A stretch of 8,208 nt of DNA from Thermoplasmata archaeon (GTDB lineage: Archaea > Thermoplasmatota > Thermoplasmata > Thermoplasmatales > Thermoplasmataceae): NCBI GenBank assembly GCA_021804185.1, contig JAJZKL010000026.1:1-8208 (forward strand). Reading direction: 5' to 3'. Both the position numbers and the translations under genes were made by a program. This document shows, piece by piece, positions 5,476 to 8,208 of the stretch (positions are counted from its first letter, which is position 1; each line of letters begins with the position of its first letter). Under the pieces are notes generated by a model. It searched no databases, had not been told where the DNA came from, and worked only from the letters and a program-made list of their open reading frames with translations.

Positions 5476-6222
5476 ATGCCTGCTGTTGTGAATGACGTCA
5501 GAGGTGTCCTCCTGGACATAGAGGGTACCACGACACCCATGGAGTTTGTCCACACGACGCTTTTCAATTATGCGAAAGAAAATATCGGGAGCTTCCTCAA
5601 GAAAAATGTCGATCGGAAGGATATCCTGAAAATAGTTGATGACCTCGGTAATATGCATAACTCAGACGCTTCAGTTTTAAAAGCGGGTCCCGCATGGGAT
5701 GGAAGCAGCACCGATAAAAAACTGGAATCGGCTACCCGCTATTGTATCTGGCTTATAGACCGGGACAGCAAGGCATATGCGCTGAAGGATCTAGAAGGCC
5801 ATATTTGGATGGATGGTTATAATGGGGGAAGCCTGAGAGGAAGTGTATATAAAGATGTGCCTGGCGCCTTGAAAAAATGGAAAGATTCAGGGAAGAAAAT
5901 ATACATTTACTCATCTGGAAGTATTCTGTCCCAGAAGCTCCTTTTCAGCACAACTGAATACGGAGATATGACCCGATATATTGAAGGCTATTTTGACACA
6001 TCCGTTGGAAAAAAAGCAGAGCGGAGGAGTTATGAAACAATTTCAGAAGTCTCCGGCATACCGGCGCATAATTTCCTCTTCCTGTCAGATGCACCAGCGG
6101 AAATAAATGCGGCAGTTTCTGCCGGGTTCTCCGGTATTCTGGTAAGTAGGGAAAAAGGTTCTTCAGGTGTCGATTATTCCAGAAATACCATATCCAATTT
6201 CACTGAAATAATTCTGCCTTAA
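5476..6222 (+). CDS. mtnC: Enolase-phosphatase E1 (acireductone synthase)
   Basis: A HAD-superfamily enzyme (EC 3.1.3.77) of 248 residues that enolises 2,3-diketo-5-methylthiopentyl-1-phosphate and then removes the phosphate, yielding the acireductone used by MtnD. Motif I is LLDIEGTTTPMEFVH (12-26) with nucleophile Asp14 and Glu16. Motif II is IYSSGSILSQKLLF (144-157) with Ser146/Ser147. The motif III lysine is Lys179 or Lys180 in SVGKKAE, and motif IV is LFLSDAPAEINAA (201-213) with Asp205 and Glu209. DIEGTTTP is the E1-specific form of the HAD nucleophile motif, so a generic phosphatase is unlikely. Length is close to bacterial and eukaryotic E1 enzymes. The gene is last in the operon, 3 nt after mtnD, and ends 72 nt from the convergent VAT gene. 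No good terminator is seen for it in that gap. Confidence 0.93.
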   Translation: MPAVVNDVRGVLLDIEGTTTPMEFVHTTLFNYAKENIGSFLKKNVDRKDILKIVDDLGNMHNSDASVLKAGPAWDGSSTDKKLESATRYCIWLIDRDSKAYALKDLEGHIWMDGYNGGSLRGSVYKDVPGALKKWKDSGKKIYIYSSGSILSQKLLFSTTEYGDMTRYIEGYFDTSVGKKAERRSYETISEVSGIPAHNFLFLSDAPAEINAAVSAGFSGILVSREKGSSGVDYSRNTISNFTEIILP

Positions 6223-6272
6223 CTGCTTGCAGCAGGGCGAAACTGGAACAATCCTGTGGCTTTGGGTGATCC

Positions 6273-6281
6273 AATAAAAAA
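6273..6281 (-). terminator. T-tract terminator of the VAT gene
   Basis: On the minus strand CCCTTTTTTATTGG begins a few bases past the VAT stop codon, with six consecutive T followed by ATT. Short T-runs of this kind are enough for intrinsic termination in archaea. There is no comparable run for the plus strand after mtnC. The gap 6223-6294 otherwise holds only a tiny CTGC/GCAG palindrome near 6223 and no gene. Confidence 0.55.
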
Positions 6282-6294
6282 GGGAGGGCCGTAT

Positions 6295-8208
6295 CTACTG
6301 ATACAGGCCGGTTTCCTCTATGGTCTTTTTACGCTCGATAACATTCTTTCCAATGCTGTCGGATAGCCCTTTGTAGAACTTGATGACGTCCTCATCGACG
6401 GATGGCCTTATGACTTTCAATGCGTCTGAAAAGTTCTTCTCAGTAACCTCTGTTGCATCGGAATTCTGCCTGTATGCCATCATCCCCGCTTCCCTGCAAA
6501 GGTTTTCCAGGTCCGCGCCGACGTAACCATCGGTTTTCTCTGCGATTCTCTTCAGATCAACGTCCTTGTTTAGCGGCATATTCTTGGTGTGCACCTTCAG
6601 GATGTTGTATCTGCTCTCCTTGTCTGGAGGCGGTATATAGACGAGCTTGTCAAACCTTCCCGCCCTGAGCAAGGCATTGTCTATGATATCCGGACGGTTT
6701 GTTGCGGCGATAACCACGACTCCCTGCAGGACTTCTATTCCATCGAGAGAAGTCAGAAGCTGGTTAACTATTCTTTCAGTAACTCCTGAATCTCCGTACG
6801 TTCCCCTGCTTGGAGCAATAGAATCAATTTCGTCCAGGAACACGATTGTTGGGGCGACCTGCTTTGCTTTCTTGAATATCTCCCTTACGGCCTTCTCGCT
6901 CTCCCCTACCCATTTGCTCAATACTTCCGGACCCTTTACTGAGATGAAATTGGCGTTGCTCTCACTTGCAACGGCTTTCGCCAGAAGCGTTTTGCCTACT
7001 CCAGGGGGGCCGTAAAGGAGGAACCCTTTGGATGCCCGTATCCCGAGCCTCTTGAATACATCCGGCTTCAGCAGCGGTAGCTCGACTGCTTCCCTGAGTT
7101 CCGATTTTACCGCCTCCAGTCCGCCTATGTCTTCCCATTTTACATTGGGTATTTCAATGGTAACCTCCCTGAGGCTGCTGGGTTCAATTCCTTTCAGCGC
7201 CTCCATGAAATCATCCTCTGTTACCGACATCTTTTCCAGAATCTCCATTGGGATCGGCTTGTCAAGATCAATTTCAGGCAGGTAACGCCTGAGCGCATTC
7301 ATGGCGCTCTCCCGTGCCAGGGCCGCAAGGTCCGCACCAACAAAGCCGTAGGTGAGGTTTGCAATCTCAGTAAGGAATTGTGTCTTCTTCTCATCGTCCA
7401 TTCCAAGCGGCATGCCCCTTGCGTGAATGGACAGTATTTCCAGCCTTCCCTTCTTGTCTGGAACACCAATGTTTATCTCACGATCAAATCTTCCGGGTCT
7501 CCTGAGTGCGGGATCGACTGCGTCCAGACGATTGGTTGCGCCTATGACGATGACGTGGCCTCTCTCCTTCAGGCCGTCCATAAGAGTGAGCAGCTGGGCA
7601 ACAACCCTTCTTTCTACCTCCCCCTGGACTTCTTCTCTTTTAGGGGCTATGGAATCTATCTCATCAATGAATATTATGGAAGGCTCGGAATCCTCGGCCT
7701 TGAGGAAAATTTCCCTGAGCTTCTGTTCACTCTGTCCGTAATATTTGCTCATTATTTCAGGCCCGTTTATTGAGAAGAAATTAGCGCCAGATTCATTGGC
7801 TACTGCGCGAGCAATGAGAGTTTTTCCTGTACCGGGAGGTCCATGCAGAAGCACACCTTTCGGCGGGTGAATTCCCAGACGCTCAAATAGCTCCGGATGC
7901 TTTAGCGGTAACTCTATAATCTCCCTTACCCGGCCAAGCTGGTCGGAAAGTCCTCCGATATCCTCGTAGCTTATCCTGGAAACGTCCTCCAGAACCTCGG
8001 AAGCCGGCTCCTCCCTGATTTCTATTTTTGTGGTTTCCCCTACCTCGACGGGAACCTTGCTCGGCATGGTCTTGATTACCTTGAATAGCAAGCCTGAGTG
8101 ACCAGCCAGAGTAAGCCCAGGAACACTGATATTATCCGTCTCAATCATTGGTCTTCTCATCAGCGATTTCTGGACGAACTCGTCTATGCCCTCGCCAAAC
8201 TTCAGGCG
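6295..8208 (-). CDS. VAT/Cdc48-type AAA+ ATPase (5' end beyond the window)
   Basis: A hexameric ATP-driven protein unfoldase, the archaeal Cdc48/p97 homologue, feeding substrates to the 20S proteasome. The frame is open to the right edge: 637 residues are visible, and the codons before the Met at 8160 read [16 protein letters not shown], matching the T. acidophilum VAT N-domain. That Met is therefore internal, and about 108 N-terminal residues should lie outside (family length about 745). Counting from the edge: end of the N-domain 1-75; D1 Walker A GPPGTGKT 123-130, pore loop KYYG 155-158, Walker B IIFIDEID 178-185, arginine-finger region RRPGRFD 236-242; D1-D2 linker about 340-360; D2 Walker A GPPGVGKT 400-407, pore loop KWVG 422-425, Walker B IVFLDEID 455-462, RAGRFDK 515-521. 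Both ATPase sites look intact. The C-terminus, Leu-Tyr-Gln, fits the hydrophobic-Tyr-X tail used to dock on the proteasome. It faces mtnC tail to tail and has its own T-tract terminator. Confidence 0.96.
   Translation of the reverse strand, partial: RLKFGEGIDEFVQKSLMRRPMIETDNISVPGLTLAGHSGLLFKVIKTMPSKVPVEVGETTKIEIREEPASEVLEDVSRISYEDIGGLSDQLGRVREIIELPLKHPELFERLGIHPPKGVLLHGPPGTGKTLIARAVANESGANFFSINGPEIMSKYYGQSEQKLREIFLKAEDSEPSIIFIDEIDSIAPKREEVQGEVERRVVAQLLTLMDGLKERGHVIVIGATNRLDAVDPALRRPGRFDREINIGVPDKKGRLEILSIHARGMPLGMDDEKKTQFLTEIANLTYGFVGADLAALARESAMNALRRYLPEIDLDKPIPMEILEKMSVTEDDFMEALKGIEPSSLREVTIEIPNVKWEDIGGLEAVKSELREAVELPLLKPDVFKRLGIRASKGFLLYGPPGVGKTLLAKAVASESNANFISVKGPEVLSKWVGESEKAVREIFKKAKQVAPTIVFLDEIDSIAPSRGTYGDSGVTERIVNQLLTSLDGIEVLQGVVVIAATNRPDIIDNALLRAGRFDKLVYIPPPDKESRYNILKVHTKNMPLNKDVDLKRIAEKTDGYVGADLENLCREAGMMAYRQNSDATEVTEKNFSDALKVIRPSVDEDVIKFYKGLSDSIGKNVIERKKTIEETGLYQ

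Noticed and set aside
6453..7773. Several plus-strand reading frames of 66-131 aa
   Set aside because: All are antisense to the strongly conserved VAT gene.
8158..8160. Met at 8160 as the start of VAT
   Set aside because: The frame stays open upstream to the window edge and those 16 codons match the VAT N-domain, so this Met is internal.
1..8208. A novel defence or biosynthetic system across the window
   Set aside because: All genes fall into recognised families (amidase, MMPL, tRNA, methionine salvage, VAT). No toxin, nuclease, integrase or unknown conserved cluster was seen.

Overview
The window looks like chromosomal DNA of an archaeon of the order Thermoplasmatales (Thermoplasma/Ferroplasma/Cuniculiplasma relatives); the genus cannot be resolved. 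The best evidence is the large AAA+ ATPase at the right end. It follows the Thermoplasma acidophilum VAT (Cdc48/p97-like) protein closely through both ATPase domains, and even through the 16 codons before its first visible Met. Archaeal TATA/BRE promoter signals, a tRNA-Leu without an encoded CCA, a leaderless-looking gene start and a T-tract terminator all fit.

Layout, left to right. (1) Positions 1-3730, minus strand: a two-gene operon. A 1006-aa MMPL/RND-type membrane transporter is followed after only 2 nt by an acetamidase/formamidase cut off by the left edge of the window. The amidase has no stop codon inside the window and no complete reading frame, so it is easily missed. (2) Positions 3731-4225: the intergenic region between the divergent operons. 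It holds the transporter promoter, a tRNA-Leu(CAG) gene on the plus strand, likely promoter signals for the tRNA and for the next operon, two inverted repeats and a 12-nt direct repeat on either side of the tRNA. (3) Positions 4226-6222, plus strand: a compact three-gene operon, mtnB-mtnD-mtnC. These are the dehydratase, dioxygenase and enolase-phosphatase of the aerobic methionine salvage pathway. (4) Positions 6223-6294: a short convergent gap with a T-tract terminator serving the minus strand. (5) Positions 6295-8208, minus strand: the VAT/Cdc48-type unfoldase, whose N-terminal part lies beyond the right edge.

Together MtnB, MtnC and MtnD convert 5-methylthioribulose-1-phosphate to 4-methylthio-2-oxobutyrate, the keto acid that is transaminated to methionine. 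The upstream enzymes (MTA phosphorylase, MtnA isomerase) and the aminotransferase are not in the window. The transporter-amidase pair is tightly coupled, suggesting a joint role with an amide or amine compound, but no substrate can be read from the sequence. VAT is a housekeeping protein-quality-control ATPase and looks unrelated to its neighbours.

No CRISPR array, insertion sequence, phage gene or defence system was found. The points most worth following up are the mtnBDC operon in an archaeon, the coupling of amidase to transporter, the very long sequon-rich outer loop of the transporter, and the repeats placed upstream of both operons.
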